Notes under the pieces: generated by a model
Database searches by the model: none
The model's input: only the letters and a program-made list of their open reading frames with translations
Told to the model about the DNA's origin: nothing
DNA from: Molothrus aeneus
Taxonomy: Eukaryota > Chordata > Aves > Passeriformes > Icteridae
Assembly (NCBI RefSeq): GCF_037042795.1
Contig: NC_089646.1
Span: forward strand, 152,213,601 to 152,277,600
Length of the DNA stretch: 64,000 bases
Reading direction: 5' to 3'
Part shown: piece after piece, positions 63,493 through 64,000 of the stretch
How the letters are laid out: every line of letters starts with the position of its first letter
Numbering within the stretch: the first letter of the stretch is position 1
Program-made: the position numbers and the translations under genes

Positions 63493-64000
63493 TCTCTCCC
63501 TCCTAAAGTTATTTCTTCTACTCTGGGATTTTGTCACTGTTGAACTCAGCCAGGCTTTTCCACAAAGACATCTCAGCTCTCCGCTGGGAGCACTCACATT
63601 CCCTGCCTGACCCAAAGGATGCACTTCACCTTTTCCCATGTATTTCAAGTGGAAAAAATCTGGGATGAACATCTACCTCACAGCCATGTTTCCCACCCCA
63701 AAATCCCCCTGGGCTTGGAGCCTGGAATGAGCCTGGAGCACATTCCAGGATTGCAATGACCTGGGGTGAGGCTCCAGGTGAGGGACCCTGAGGACGTGGT
63801 GGGCACAGGCACCAAGCAAGTCCCAAAATCCATGGAAAATCTGCTTCTCGATGCTTCCAGCACATTCTGAGCCCTGAGCAGAAGCTGAAATCCAGTCTCC
63901 AGCTGGGCTAATGGCATCCAGCAGTTGCTTCCCAACATGACAGACTGTAAGGAAGCAGGAAAAGGCACTTATCCATGTGTTGGAGATGGATTCATCCCAC
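63493..64000. other. Unique noncoding DNA
   Basis: No gene or known repeat is recognised up to the window end. Open frames on the minus strand at 63626-63968 lack domains. Confidence 0.35.

Noticed and set aside
63181..63672. Open frames with (Gly-Glu)n on plus and (Pro-Phe)n on minus
   Set aside because: They are translation of the (GGGGAA)n microsatellite, fused to CR1 sequence on the plus strand.
1..64000. CRISPR arrays, operons, phage or plasmid features
   Set aside because: No regularly spaced short repeats with unique spacers, no ribosome-binding-site/ORF organisation, and abundant CR1 shows this is bird nuclear DNA.
1..64000. Endogenous retrovirus or LTR elements
   Set aside because: No paired LTRs, primer-binding site, polypurine-tract arrangement or gag/pol motifs seen; RT-like sequence found is CR1 type.

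Overview
The window looks like 64 kb of bird nuclear DNA, most likely from a songbird or related neoavian. The main evidence is about 42 pieces of chicken-repeat-1 (CR1) non-LTR retrotransposons. Nearly all are 5'-truncated, and most keep the CR1 3' end, with ATTCCATG-like terminal words and the conserved C-terminal reverse-transcriptase tail. I recognise no protein-coding gene, rRNA, tRNA, CRISPR array or bacterial-type feature. The longest open frames (up to about 276 codons) are explained by CR1 sequence or by biased purine/pyrimidine tracts. Species and chromosome cannot be fixed from the sequence alone.

Layout. At 1-5.7 kb there is a truncated minisatellite at the left edge, a conserved-looking AT-rich stretch, several CR1 copies, a cruciform-type palindrome near 3.05 kb and a fossil CR1 reverse-transcriptase fragment (4.39-5.11 kb). 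At 5.7-13 kb there are CR1 copies and a long nested hairpin at 7.06-7.20 kb. At 13-22.7 kb the DNA is mostly unique, with poly-A/poly-T runs, A7C and GT-rich tracts, and two conserved-looking stretches near 15 and 21 kb. At 22.7-41.4 kb lies the densest CR1 region, with several inverted neighbouring pairs. An AT-rich segment with repeated CAATTG motifs (25.1-25.9 kb) and a 21-bp-period tandem repeat (37.0 kb) also lie here. At 41.4-53 kb there is mostly unique DNA, a degenerate G-rich minisatellite (45.2-45.5 kb), a CpG-rich segment (48.6-49.1 kb) and more CR1. At 53-64 kb there are CR1 copies, a pyrimidine-to-purine switching region (58.1-58.9 kb), two more conserved-looking stretches and a (GGGGAA)n microsatellite.

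Interpretation. This is a gene desert or a very large intron. CR1 copies are scattered on both strands (roughly 20 plus, 22 minus). Between them lie short AT-rich islands rich in TAATTA/ATTAA homeodomain-type cores, plus a few CpG-rich patches. That pattern is compatible with the regulatory landscape of a developmental gene lying outside the window, but this is inference and needs cross-species alignment. I found no convincing new multi-gene system. The best items for a second look are the nested hairpin at 7059-7199, the palindrome at 3055-3099, the inverted CR1 junctions (818-1073 and 38975-39850), the 21-bp repeat at 37 kb and the candidate noncoding elements.
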